Shown here piece by piece: positions 54,479 through 62,613 of a DNA stretch of 64,000 nt. Position 1 is the stretch's first letter, and each line of letters opens with the position of its first letter. The notes under the pieces were generated by a model that saw only the letters and a list, made by a program, of their open reading frames with translations, ran no database searches and was not told where the DNA came from. Source of the stretch: Bacteroidales bacterium (GTDB taxonomy: Bacteria > Bacteroidota > Bacteroidia > Bacteroidales > Bacteroidaceae); the NCBI GenBank assembly GCA_030528885.1, contig JAUMXY010000007.1:1-64000 (forward strand). The letters are read 5' to 3'. Made by a program: the position numbers and the translations under genes.

Positions 54479-54973
54479 ATGGAAAAGAGGGAAAAAACAT
54501 ACACAGAGAAAGAGGCTTACCTGAAGCTTTCTGCCTTGTGCGCCATGAGCGAACGCTGCTGCCATGACATCATGAAGAAGATGCAGAACTGGGATTTGAC
54601 TGAAAAAAGCAAGGCAGCCCTCATTGCCCGGCTCTTGAAGGAAGGGTTTATTGACGAGGAAAGGTATGCGCGAGCTTTTGCGCGTGACAAGTTCGCCTAT
54701 AACCATTGGGGCAAAAGGCGCATAGTGCAAGAGCTCAAGATGCGGCAAATTTCTTCGTTCCACATAGATGCCGGCCTTCAGGAAATTGATGAAAAGGACC
54801 ATCTGGAGGCGCTGAGAGAGATGATTGCAAAGAAAAGGCCCTCTGTGAAAGGCAAAAGCGAATACGAGGTGAGGGGAAAGCTCATCAGGTTCGCGTTGGG
54901 GAGAGGCTTTGAGCTGGACGACATCATGAAGGTTGTGGGCAGCATGGACGAATGTGACCAAGAGAGCATATAG
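54479..54973 (+). CDS. recX: Regulatory protein RecX
   Basis: 164 residues from ATG 54479 (MEKREKTYTEKEAYLKLSALC), just after a -7 element; in-frame upstream codons cross the putA terminator and are rejected. RecX helical repeats: LSALCAMSERCCHDIMKKMQNWDL, IARLLKEGFIDEERYARAFARDKFAYNHWGKRRI, LKMRQISSFHID. RecX binds RecA filaments and limits their activity. Its stop is two bases before the comF start, so the two form an operon. Confidence 0.92.
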   Translation: MEKREKTYTEKEAYLKLSALCAMSERCCHDIMKKMQNWDLTEKSKAALIARLLKEGFIDEERYARAFARDKFAYNHWGKRRIVQELKMRQISSFHIDAGLQEIDEKDHLEALREMIAKKRPSVKGKSEYEVRGKLIRFALGRGFELDDIMKVVGSMDECDQESI

Positions 54974-54975
54974 CC

Positions 54976-55728
54976 ATGACGCTGATAAAGGATATCATCG
55001 ATTTTGTCTTTCCGCAACGATGCTTCATGTGCGGGAACAGACTTTCCGTCCAAGAACGGAGCATCTGCACGGTCTGTTATGCGCATCTGCCGTTCACAGG
55101 CTATCATTTGGCAGAACACAGTCCGTTGGAGAAGTATTTTTGGGGGCATTTCCCCATCGAGCGCGCTGTGTCATACTTTCATCATGATGGCGAGAGAACT
55201 CGAAGCATCATTTATCACATCAAGTATTACGGTCATCCAGAAGCGGGGGAGCATCTGGCTTATGGATATGCAGAAGAATTGAAAGAGCATTGTTTTTTCA
55301 AGGGTATCGATGCCATCGTGCCCATTCCCCTGCATTGGAGGAGGAAACTTGAAAGGCATTACAATCAGAGCTATCATATTGCCAAGGGAATCAGCAGGTC
55401 AACAGGAATTCCCATTTGGGAGAATGTGGTGAAAAGAATGGTGAACAACGTATCGCAAACACGGGTTGCAAGAGACGAGAGGTTGGATAATGTCAAGAAT
55501 ATCTTCAGAGTGGCTGATGCAGAAAAGGTAAAAGGGAAGCATCTCCTCCTTGTCGATGATGTCATCACGACGGGGGCAACCATCAAATCCTGTGCTAAGG
55601 AATTGGCCAAGGTGAGTGGCGTGAAAATTTCCGTCCTTTCTCTGGCTGTCGCTTCTCAGAGCGCTGTGCAGATAGAAACAGAGGTAGAGCCTGACGCTTC
55701 TGTGTTTGGCATTCCGCTGTTAGAATGA
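54976..55728 (+). CDS. comF: ComF-family phosphoribosyltransferase-like protein
   Basis: 250 residues. An N-terminal zinc-type cysteine set (FPQRCFMCGNRL...ERSICTVC) is followed by a PRTase domain: IVPIPLHWRRKLERHYNQSYHIAKGIS, RVARDERLDNVKNIFRVADAEKVKGKHLLLVDDVITTGATIKSC (the PRPP-binding LLVDDVITTGAT loop). ComF is needed for DNA uptake steps in transformable bacteria; in others its role is unknown. It is encoded two bases after recX, so the pair links recombination control with competence in one operon. Confidence 0.93.
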   Translation: MTLIKDIIDFVFPQRCFMCGNRLSVQERSICTVCYAHLPFTGYHLAEHSPLEKYFWGHFPIERAVSYFHHDGERTRSIIYHIKYYGHPEAGEHLAYGYAEELKEHCFFKGIDAIVPIPLHWRRKLERHYNQSYHIAKGISRSTGIPIWENVVKRMVNNVSQTRVARDERLDNVKNIFRVADAEKVKGKHLLLVDDVITTGATIKSCAKELAKVSGVKISVLSLAVASQSAVQIETEVEPDASVFGIPLLE

Positions 55729-55750
55729 CGAGGTGGGCAATGAACAATTC

Positions 55751-55789
55751 AAGGGCTGATTCCGCAAATGCAGAATCAGCCCTTTTTTC
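55751..55789 (+). terminator. Rho-independent terminator after comF
   Basis: AAGGGCTGATTC and GAATCAGCCCTT, loop about 10, followed by TTTT. Close to the stem at 41109-41144. Confidence 0.85.
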
Positions 55790-55836
55790 TCTTCAAACGC
55801 CACAGAAAACTCCTCTGCAAAATGCTGCGCTTTACA

Positions 55837-55916
55837 CCTCAAAAGTGGTGAGAGTCTCACCGACACATCGGTAAGAGTCTCACCTATCGATAGGTGAGAC
55901 TCTCACCACTTTTGGG
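55837..55916. repeat. Triple-palindrome element, copy 4
   Basis: Outer arms CCTCAAAAGTGGTGAG... and ...CTCACCACTTTTGGG enclose three units GGTGAGAGTCTCACC, GGTAAGAGTCTCACC, GGTGAGACTCTCACC at 55847, 55870 and 55893 (exact 23-base pitch). The left flank AATGCTGCGCTTTACACC and right flank CACAAAAAGAGGGGTTGG are shared with copy 3. The 55729-56080 gap contains only this and the comF terminator. Confidence 0.93.
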
Positions 55917-56080
55917 CCACAAAAAGAGGGGTTGGCGAGTTGGCACAGGCATAGCACAGAAGCGGCATGCTTTCTCTGAAAACAAGAAGACCTGCATTGG
56001 CAGGTCTTCTTTATCTCTCGCTCTTGTACTATATGAACTTTATTGCACCATCCATCAGAATGGTGTGGCGTGGCATGGAA

Positions 56081-56605
56081 CTATTCGTCTTCGTCGATGA
56101 TAATCTTTGCCTTTCCACCTTTCTGTATTTTCTCCTCTATATTGTCTGTCACGCAGATGGGCGCCTCTTTCTTGATGCTCTGGTCGAGAGAGATGAGCGT
56201 CTCTGTGGAGTCAACGCCTGTGATGCCCTGTATCTTGCGGTTCAGGAGGTCCATCAGCTGCTCGTTGTCGCGCGCATAGAGCTTGACGAGCATGGTGTAG
56301 GGACCGGTGGTGTAGTGGCATTCGACAATTTCAGGAATCTTGTTGAGCTCATCTACTACCCGTGCATACATGGAGCCTTTCTCAAGGCAGATGCCCACAT
56401 ATGTGCAAGTGTTGTATCCAAGGCTTTTGGGGTTAATCATGTATCCTGAGCCAACAATCACGTTGGTGTCGATGAGGCGCTGCACACGCTGGTGAATAGC
56501 TGCGCGTGAGACGCCGCAAACTGCTGCGACATCTTTGAAAGGGATGCGTGCGTTGGAGGAGATAATCTCCATAATCTGCTTGTCAAGCTTGTCTATCTTT
56601 TCCAT
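56081..56605 (-). CDS. Lrp/AsnC-family transcriptional regulator
   Basis: 174 residues from ATG 56605 (MEKIDKLDKQIMEIISSNARIPF). N-terminal HTH: IPFKDVAAVCGVSRAAIHQRVQRLIDTNVI. C-terminal RAM ligand domain: SLGYNTCTYVGICLEKGSMYARVVDELNKIPEIVECHYTTGPYTMLVKLYARDNEQL and IQGITGVDSTETLISL. It ends in a basic/acidic tail with KKEAP and IIIDEDE. Such regulators respond to an amino acid and act globally or locally. The in-frame upstream extension is out of pattern and rejected. Convergent with comF; target genes not evident. Confidence 0.93.
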   Translation of the reverse strand: MEKIDKLDKQIMEIISSNARIPFKDVAAVCGVSRAAIHQRVQRLIDTNVIVGSGYMINPKSLGYNTCTYVGICLEKGSMYARVVDELNKIPEIVECHYTTGPYTMLVKLYARDNEQLMDLLNRKIQGITGVDSTETLISLDQSIKKEAPICVTDNIEEKIQKGGKAKIIIDEDE

Positions 56606-56845
56606 TTTATGTATGATGTTCTTTTTATCGTTGGTCTTGTGGCAATCTGTGGGTCTCTGACGTTTCTCAAAGTGAGGCCGCGCATCAGATTTTCTGCAAA
56701 TTGTAAACAAAAGTATGCCTTTTTTTTCTGCTTGTCAAAAATAAAATGAAAAAAGGTTCAAATAGATAGAAAAAATTGGAAAAATGACATAAAAAAGACG
56801 GAAAAGCATTAAATTTACACCAAACAAATGACACAAACGGTAGTT

Positions 56846-57484
56846 ATGACAAAGAAAACATTGGTATTTGCCAGCAACAATGCGCATAAGCTGGAGGAGA
56901 TACGCGCCATTTTGGGCAGCAAGTTTGAAGTGAAGAGCCTGAGGGAGATTGGTTGCGAGGCTGATATTCCAGAGACGGGCAGCACGTTTGAGGCGAATGC
57001 TTTGCAGAAGGCCATGTATGTGAAGGAGCATTTTGGCATGGACTGCTTTGCCGACGACTCAGGCTTGCAGGTTGATGCGCTAGGTGGAGAGCCTGGTGTC
57101 TTCTCCGCTCGCTATGCAGCCAATTGCGGAAAAGCTGTGGGCAACAACAAGGACGAGGCTAACATGGATGCTTTGCTGGAAAAGCTGGCAGCCATTGCTC
57201 CTCGGCAGATTGGCGAGGGACCTTTGGCTGGAACGGAAGGCTGGGATGCCTGCTTCCGTACAAGCATCGCCTTGATTTATGAGGGTTGCGAATATTATTT
57301 TGACGGTACGGTGAGCGGGCACATCATCAGCGAGAAACGTGGTGATGGTGGCTTTGGCTATGACCCAATCTTTGTGCCAGAGGGGTATGGAGAGACTTTT
57401 GCAGAATTAGGGGCGGAGGTGAAAAATGGCATCAGCCATCGGGCGCGCGCAGTGGGCAAGCTGGCTGAGTTTCTGGGTGTGTAG
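56846..57484 (+). CDS. rdgB: RdgB/HAM1-family XTP/dITP diphosphatase
   Basis: 212 residues from ATG 56846 ([19 protein letters not shown]); ATG 56828 would add six residues but lies too close to a possible -7 element (TAAATTTA near 56810). Family blocks: [58 protein letters not shown] and [37 protein letters not shown]. It hydrolyses XTP, ITP and dITP to their monophosphates, keeping the nucleotide pool clean. Single gene, divergent from the Lrp regulator. Confidence 0.95.
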   Translation: MTKKTLVFASNNAHKLEEIRAILGSKFEVKSLREIGCEADIPETGSTFEANALQKAMYVKEHFGMDCFADDSGLQVDALGGEPGVFSARYAANCGKAVGNNKDEANMDALLEKLAAIAPRQIGEGPLAGTEGWDACFRTSIALIYEGCEYYFDGTVSGHIISEKRGDGGFGYDPIFVPEGYGETFAELGAEVKNGISHRARAVGKLAEFLGV

Positions 57485-57549
57485 GATTGCTGACTCATCC
57501 GCGCTGGATAGGCATCGAGGGTGCTCTCGTTCAGAAAAACCTGAACAAG

Positions 57550-57581
57550 TTTGGTTTTTCGTTCACTTATCCGTACCTTTG
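57550..57581 (+). promoter_or_regulatory. Promoter of the glutaminyl cyclase-sufE unit
   Basis: TTTG (57550-57553), 20 bases, TACCTTTG (57574-57581), ATG 57602. Confidence 0.8.
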
Positions 57582-57601
57582 CACTTCATAAAATAAAGTA
57601 A

Positions 57602-58606
57602 ATGAGAAAACTGCTCTATATATTTTTGTTTTCCCTGCTGTGGCAAGGCTGCAAGGAGAAAAAGCCTGTTGTGACGGAGTATGTCTCGCCAGCGCCTCAG
57701 TTCTGTGAAGATTCTGCTTATGCCTATGTGGCTGCGCAATGTGCGTTTGGTCCTCGTGTGATGAATACGGCTGCCCATGACTCCTGCGGCGATTACATAG
57801 CCCAGAAGTTCAGCAGCTTTGGCGCGACGGTCTATGACCAGTATGCAGACTCGAAGCTTTATGATGGCACTGCCATCAAGATGCGCAACATCATAGCGGC
57901 GTTTAATCCTGATGCGCCTGCACGCATCATCATCTCAGGCCATTGGGACAGCCGTCCGTGGGCAGACTATGATAATGATTCTGCCTACCATCGCACGCCT
58001 ATTGATGGCGCTAACGATGGCGCCAGCTCCATCGGCGTGATGCTTGAGCTGGCACGTCAGCTGCACCAGGATGCGGCAGAAAAGGGAGACTCCTCATTCT
58101 TCGCCCTTCGTCCTTCTTTAGGCATAGATTTCATCTGCTGGGATGCTGAAGACTGCGGCACGCCCTCGTTCGAGGCGCATGGAGAGAATCATGAGAGCAC
58201 TTGGTGCCTGGGGAGCCAGTATTGGTCGGGCAAGCATCATGTGGATGGCTATACGGCACGCTATGGCATCAATCTTGACATGGTGGGGAATGCCAATAGC
58301 ATCTTCTTCCGCGAGACCATCTCAATGCTTTACGCTCCGTCAGTCGTGGATAAGGTATGGGCTGCCGCTCATCGCATAGGGTATGGCAAGTTCTTCAGCT
58401 ATGAAGACGGAGGAGCTGTGACTGATGACCATGTGCAGGTGAATCGCAGCGGCATCCCTTGCATTGACGTGATTGCTACCGACACCAACTCTGGCGGTTT
58501 TCCTGTCACTTGGCATACGATGAATGACAATATGAAATATATAAGTAAAGAAACACTCAAGGCTGTCGGACAGACGATGCTTGAGGTAATGTGGACAGAA
58601 CAATGA
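57602..58606 (+). CDS. M28-type glutaminyl-peptide cyclotransferase lipoprotein
   Basis: 334 residues, with the lipobox ending WQGC (Cys17). Zinc-hydrolase core of the type II cyclotransferase: IIISGHWDSRPWAD, GANDGASSIGVMLELARQL, GIDFICWDAEDCGTP, NLDMVGNANSIFF, DDHVQVNRSGIPCIDVIATD and TWHTMNDNMKYIS. In Bacteroidota such enzymes (e.g. Porphyromonas, Bacteroides) cyclise N-terminal Gln of secreted proteins exported by the Sec route. It overlaps sufE by four bases (ATGA), so is translationally coupled. Confidence 0.93.
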   Translation: MRKLLYIFLFSLLWQGCKEKKPVVTEYVSPAPQFCEDSAYAYVAAQCAFGPRVMNTAAHDSCGDYIAQKFSSFGATVYDQYADSKLYDGTAIKMRNIIAAFNPDAPARIIISGHWDSRPWADYDNDSAYHRTPIDGANDGASSIGVMLELARQLHQDAAEKGDSSFFALRPSLGIDFICWDAEDCGTPSFEAHGENHESTWCLGSQYWSGKHHVDGYTARYGINLDMVGNANSIFFRETISMLYAPSVVDKVWAAAHRIGYGKFFSYEDGGAVTDDHVQVNRSGIPCIDVIATDTNSGGFPVTWHTMNDNMKYISKETLKAVGQTMLEVMWTEQ

Positions 58607-59028
58607 CTATAGAGGATATACAGCAAGAAATCATTGAAGAGTTTGAAGGTTTTGACGACTGGATGGACCGATACCAGATGCTCATCGACCTGGGTAGCGA
58701 GCAGGAGCCGCTGCCTGTTCAGTATAAGACGGAGAGCAATCTCATAGACGGCTGCCAGAGCCGCGTGTGGCTTCAGGCGGACTTGACCCCAGAAGGGAAG
58801 GTGCACTTTCAGGCAGAAAGCGACGCGCTGATAGTCAAGGGCATCGTGACGCTGCTCATACGGGTGCTGGACCAACAGACGCCAGATGACATCCTGTCTG
58901 CAGACTTGCATTTCATAGAGGACATAGGACTGAAAGACCATCTTTCGCCCACGCGAAGCAATGGCCTTGTCGCTATGCTGAAGCAGATGAAGCTTTATGC
59001 GATGGCTTTCAAGGCTAAAATGGGATAG
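58603..59028 (+). CDS. sufE: SufE-family iron-sulfur assembly protein
   Basis: 141 residues from ATG 58603, overlapping the previous stop as ATGA; an in-frame GTG at 58591 was rejected. SufE core: WMDRYQMLIDLGSEQEPLP, NLIDGCQSRVWLQA with the sulfur-accepting Cys, LIVKGIVTLLIRVLDQQTPDDIL, and HLSPTRSNGLVAMLKQM. It accepts persulfide sulfur from SufS for Fe-S cluster building. The coupling to a lipoprotein cyclase gene is unusual and probably only positional. Length is typical. Confidence 0.94.
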   Translation: MTIEDIQQEIIEEFEGFDDWMDRYQMLIDLGSEQEPLPVQYKTESNLIDGCQSRVWLQADLTPEGKVHFQAESDALIVKGIVTLLIRVLDQQTPDDILSADLHFIEDIGLKDHLSPTRSNGLVAMLKQMKLYAMAFKAKMG

Positions 59029-59075
59029 CGGGACGAAAGGAAAAAGCAGAATGATAAGAAGGTAAAACAAGCAAG

Positions 59076-60914
59076 ATGAAAGATTTTTACAGTCAGATGG
59101 GCAAGTACTTTGCCCGATACAAAGGATATATCATTGCTACGTTCATCATGAACATATTGGCGGCGCTGTTCAATGTGTTCTCTTTCTCTGTGTTGTTGCC
59201 TATCTTGCAGATTCTCTTCAGGGTCAATACGCAGCGGTACGAGTTCATCGAGTGGGGTACGGGAGGATTTGAAGAGCTGCCCGCAGTGTTGCAGAACAAT
59301 GGCTATTACTATTCCCAGCTGCTGGTCGACAACCATGGCCCTGCCACCACGCTGCTCATGCTGGGCGTTATCCTTGCCTTCCTCACCCTGCTGAAGACAG
59401 GGACCTACTTTGCTGGCTCAGCCTGCCTGATGCCTCTTCGTACAGGCATTGTGCGCGACATTCGTGTTGACATCTATAAGAAGATTCTGTCTTTGCCGCT
59501 TTCCTTCTTCTCCGAAGAGAGGAAGGGCGACATCTTGGCGCGTGTCAGCACAGACGTGAATGAGATAGACGCCAGCATCACCTCGTCGCTGGACATGATT
59601 ATCAAAAATCCCATCTTTATCCTCACCTATGTGGGCACAATGTTCTTCATGAGCTGGGAGCTCACGCTGTTCACCCTGCTTGTAGTCCCTCTTTTGGCAG
59701 GAGGCATAGGAAGGATTGGCAAGAAGCTGAAGCAGAAGTCGCTCTTCGCGCAGTCGAAATGGAGCGATGGCATCAGCCAGATAGAGGAGACGCTCGGAGG
59801 CCTTCGCATCATCAAGGCCTTCATTGCTGAGAAGAAGATGGAAAACCGTTTTATGAAGGTAAACAATGAGTATCGCGATGCGTCGATGCGCGTTGCCATT
59901 CGCCAGTCGGCAGCCCACCCCGTCAGCGAGTTTCTTGGCACCTGCATGATTGTGGTTGTGCTGTGGTTTGGTGGCTACCTGATATTTTCAGGAAACAGCC
60001 CTATCGACGCAAGCGGCTTCATCTACTACCTGGTGATTCTCTACACTACCCTGCAGCCAATCAAGGACCTTTCAAAGGCAGGATACAGCATCCAGAAGGG
60101 ACTGGCTTCGATGGAGCGTATCAACAAGATTCTTGCAGCCGAAAATACGATAAAGGAACCAGCTGCGCCCAAGAAGATTGACACGCTGAAAGACGCCATC
60201 GCCATAGAGAACGTCAGTTTTGCCTATACGGAAGGGCGCACAGTCTTGGAAAACATCAGCATCACCATCCAGAAGGGGCAGACCATTGCGCTGGTGGGGC
60301 AGTCAGGCTCGGGCAAGAGTACGCTTGTCGACCTGATACCACGCTATCACGACGTAACGGCAGGCTCCATCAAGATAGACGGCGAAGACGTGCGCAACCT
60401 CTCCATCCATTCGCTGCGCGGCATCATTGGCAATGTCAACCAAGAAGCCATCCTGTTCAACGATACCGTGTTCAACAATATCGCTTTTGGCGTGGACGAC
60501 GCCACTCAGGAGCAGGTAGAAGCCGCTGCCAAAATAGCGAATGCCCACGACTTCATCATGGATATGGAGAAAGGCTATCAGACCAATGTAGGCGACCGTG
60601 GCGGACGGCTCTCTGGCGGTCAGCGGCAACGCATATCAATAGCGCGCGCCATCCTGAAAAATCCTCCCATACTGATATTAGACGAAGCCACCTCAGCTCT
60701 GGACACCGAAAGCGAGCGCCTGGTGCAGGATGCTCTAGAGAAGCTGATGAAGTCACGCACAACCATCGCCATTGCGCATCGCCTGTCCACCATCAAGCAT
60801 GCCGACGAGATTTATGTGCTGCACGAAGGAAAAATCGTCGAGCGCGGCACACACGAAAGCCTCATAGCGCTCAACGGGTACTATAAGAAGCTGAACGACA
60901 TGCAGGCGCTATAG
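59076..60914 (+). CDS. MsbA-type ABC exporter, fused permease and ATPase
   Basis: 612 residues. Six membrane helices occupy the first half (IIATFIMNILAALFNVFSFSVLL; LLMLGVILAFLTLLKTGTYFAG; ILTYVGTMFFMSWELTLFTLLVVPLLAGG; LGTCMIVVVLWFGGYLIFSG). Between helices 2 and 3 lies the exporter-type loop LSLPLSFFSEERKGDILARVSTDV. The ATPase has Walker A GQSGSGKST near 408, Q-loop GNVNQEAILF, signature LSGGQRQRIS near 511 and Walker B ILILDEATSALD near 535. A homodimer would export a lipid such as lipid A/LPS or a hydrophobic compound. It lies 47 bases after sufE. Lipid A export fits the LPS genes elsewhere in the window, but is not proven. Confidence 0.95.
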   Translation: MKDFYSQMGKYFARYKGYIIATFIMNILAALFNVFSFSVLLPILQILFRVNTQRYEFIEWGTGGFEELPAVLQNNGYYYSQLLVDNHGPATTLLMLGVILAFLTLLKTGTYFAGSACLMPLRTGIVRDIRVDIYKKILSLPLSFFSEERKGDILARVSTDVNEIDASITSSLDMIIKNPIFILTYVGTMFFMSWELTLFTLLVVPLLAGGIGRIGKKLKQKSLFAQSKWSDGISQIEETLGGLRIIKAFIAEKKMENRFMKVNNEYRDASMRVAIRQSAAHPVSEFLGTCMIVVVLWFGGYLIFSGNSPIDASGFIYYLVILYTTLQPIKDLSKAGYSIQKGLASMERINKILAAENTIKEPAAPKKIDTLKDAIAIENVSFAYTEGRTVLENISITIQKGQTIALVGQSGSGKSTLVDLIPRYHDVTAGSIKIDGEDVRNLSIHSLRGIIGNVNQEAILFNDTVFNNIAFGVDDATQEQVEAAAKIANAHDFIMDMEKGYQTNVGDRGGRLSGGQRQRISIARAILKNPPILILDEATSALDTESERLVQDALEKLMKSRTTIAIAHRLSTIKHADEIYVLHEGKIVERGTHESLIALNGYYKKLNDMQAL

Positions 60915-60921
60915 CCCCCCC

Positions 60922-62058
60922 CTACAACCTTCTCACAATCCTGTATCTTGCACCCCCAAGCGCCTTGACAATACCCTTCATCTCAAGGTCGAAAAGAATC
61001 ATGCTCACCCGCGAATAAGAGATACCCGACTCAGCAACAATCTGGTTAATGTGCTTATCGTCAGCCTGTCTAAGCATACGCACCAGCATCAGCTCCTCCT
61101 CGTTCAGCTCAGGAAAAAGCTCCTGCTGCACAGCATCCCCCTGAGCCGTTCTCCCCAACAAAGGATTCTGCCATCCCATCGCCTCTATCAAGTCCTCCGC
61201 GCTGGTCAGCAGCGTAGCCTGATGCCGCTTGATGAGGTTGTTGCACCCCACGCTGCACACATCATCAGCACGTCCCGGGAAAGCAAACACATCGCGGCCG
61301 TAGCCAGACGCAAGTTCCGCCGTGATGAGCGAACCCCCTTTAGCCGAACTCTCCACCACAACACAAGCATCGCATATCCCTGCAACAATCCTGTTCCTCC
61401 TCACAAAATTCATTTTGTCCAGTGCAGTACCCGAAGTGTATTCAGTCAGCAGTCCCCCGCCAGTACGCACCATCTCCGTTGCCGTCCTCCTGTGCACCGA
61501 AGGGTAAATAGTGTCCAGCCCATGAGCCAGCACCCCTATCGTATCCATCCCATTCTCCAAAGCCGTCCGATGAGCGCACACATCAATGCCATAAGCCAAA
61601 CCGCTGACGATAAGCGCATCAGGACAGAGCCGCTTCAGGTCAGCAACAAATTGGCAGCACATGCTGCGACCATAGTCCGAGCATTTCCTTGTACCAATAA
61701 TGCTGATGATTCTTCTCCTGTTAAGATCCGTGTCCCCACAAAGATAGAGGACAAGAGGCGCATCCTCACACTCCTTCAGCCTCAGCGGATACTCGTCACT
61801 GCTCAGCGCAATCCCCCTCACATGCTTCCTCTCCATCCATTCCGCCTCCTGTTCAGCAGCCCTGAGCGCATCATCCACATCACCCAAAGCCTCCTGCAAC
61901 CTCTTGCTGGCGTCAGGGATAATCTGGAGGATATCTTTTCGGTGGGCAAAGACTTCGCTTGCCGCCCCCATCGCATCGACCAGTACGCGTGCATTCAGCA
62001 GGCTCAGCCCTTTCAACTTAGACAGTGCGATAGAAAAGATGACTTCCTGATTCACCAT
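60922..62058 (-). CDS. dprA: DNA-processing protein DprA
   Basis: 378 residues. N-terminal helical SAM-like region (LSKLKGLSLLNARVLVDAM). The Rossmann-like DprA core holds IISIIGTRKCSDYGRSMCCQFVADL, ALIVSGLAYGIDVCAHRTALENGMDTIGVLAHGLDTIYPSVHR, LLTEYTSGTALDKMNFVRRNRIVAGICDACVVVESSAKGGSLITAELA and FAFPGRADDVCSVGCNNLIK. The C-terminus has a winged-helix DprA_WH (YSRVSMILFDLEMKGIVKALGGARYRI). It loads RecA on incoming single-stranded DNA in transformation. It ends 8 bases from the ABC exporter stop and follows the thioesterase gene. Confidence 0.97.
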   Translation of the reverse strand: MVNQEVIFSIALSKLKGLSLLNARVLVDAMGAASEVFAHRKDILQIIPDASKRLQEALGDVDDALRAAEQEAEWMERKHVRGIALSSDEYPLRLKECEDAPLVLYLCGDTDLNRRRIISIIGTRKCSDYGRSMCCQFVADLKRLCPDALIVSGLAYGIDVCAHRTALENGMDTIGVLAHGLDTIYPSVHRRTATEMVRTGGGLLTEYTSGTALDKMNFVRRNRIVAGICDACVVVESSAKGGSLITAELASGYGRDVFAFPGRADDVCSVGCNNLIKRHQATLLTSAEDLIEAMGWQNPLLGRTAQGDAVQQELFPELNEEELMLVRMLRQADDKHINQIVAESGISYSRVSMILFDLEMKGIVKALGGARYRIVRRL

Positions 62059-62068
62059 AGGCTTGTTG

Positions 62069-62470
62069 TTAGAGGTATTCCTTCAGCAGTTCGTTCAGCG
62101 TTTCGCTTTCGCCCAGCCTGCCGTTAATCAGGCAAACGGTATCCACCTGTGCGCGCACGCTCATCTTCATGTCGTTCTGTCGGAAGATGTCCTGCATGAA
62201 CACATAGCGGACTCCCTCCTTCCTTATCCACAATTTCGTCACATATTCATCGCCGCTCTTCAGAGGAACCTTGAACTGCATCGTCAGCCGTGCCACGACC
62301 GCGTCAGTCCCTTGTTCGTGCAGCTGGGCGAAACTGATGTTGTTAGCCAGCAGGAACTCGTGGCGGCAGTGTTCGAGATAATGCTGATAGTTAGCGTTGT
62401 TCACGATGCCTTGCAGGTCGCATTCGTAGTCGCGCACCTTATCTTTCAGTTCAAAGATGTAATTAGCCAT
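62069..62470 (-). CDS. 4HBT-family acyl-CoA thioesterase (YbgC-like)
   Basis: 133 residues. Hot-dog fold: FELKDKVRDYECDLQGIVNNANYQHYLEHCRHEFL, with the catalytic Asp/Asn positions in DxxGIVNNANY, then VVARLTMQFKVPLKSGDEYVTKLWI and AQVDTVCLINGRLG. It likely hydrolyses short or medium acyl-CoA. It lies 10 bases upstream of dprA on the same strand. Normal size. Substrate unknown. Confidence 0.9.
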   Translation of the reverse strand: MANYIFELKDKVRDYECDLQGIVNNANYQHYLEHCRHEFLLANNISFAQLHEQGTDAVVARLTMQFKVPLKSGDEYVTKLWIRKEGVRYVFMQDIFRQNDMKMSVRAQVDTVCLINGRLGESETLNELLKEYL

Positions 62471-62552
62471 GATGGGGTTCGTTATTTGTTTGTAGATGCA
62501 AAGTTAAGATAAAAAAGTGAGGAATAAGAAGTAAAGAATGGAGAATTTGCAG

Positions 62553-62560
62553 TATCTTTG
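62553..62560 (+). promoter_or_regulatory. -7 element of the FKBP gene
   Basis: TATCTTTG, 53 bases before ATG 62614; no clear -33 box. Confidence 0.45.
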
Positions 62561-62613
62561 TGCAGAATTAGAGAAAGACAAAAAACATATCAACTTAAAA
62601 AGAGACAGATAGA

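Noticed and set aside
19765..55916. CRISPR array
   Set aside because: Each element has only three 15-base units with eight-base gaps, the units are inverted as well as direct, and there are no cas genes or normal spacers.
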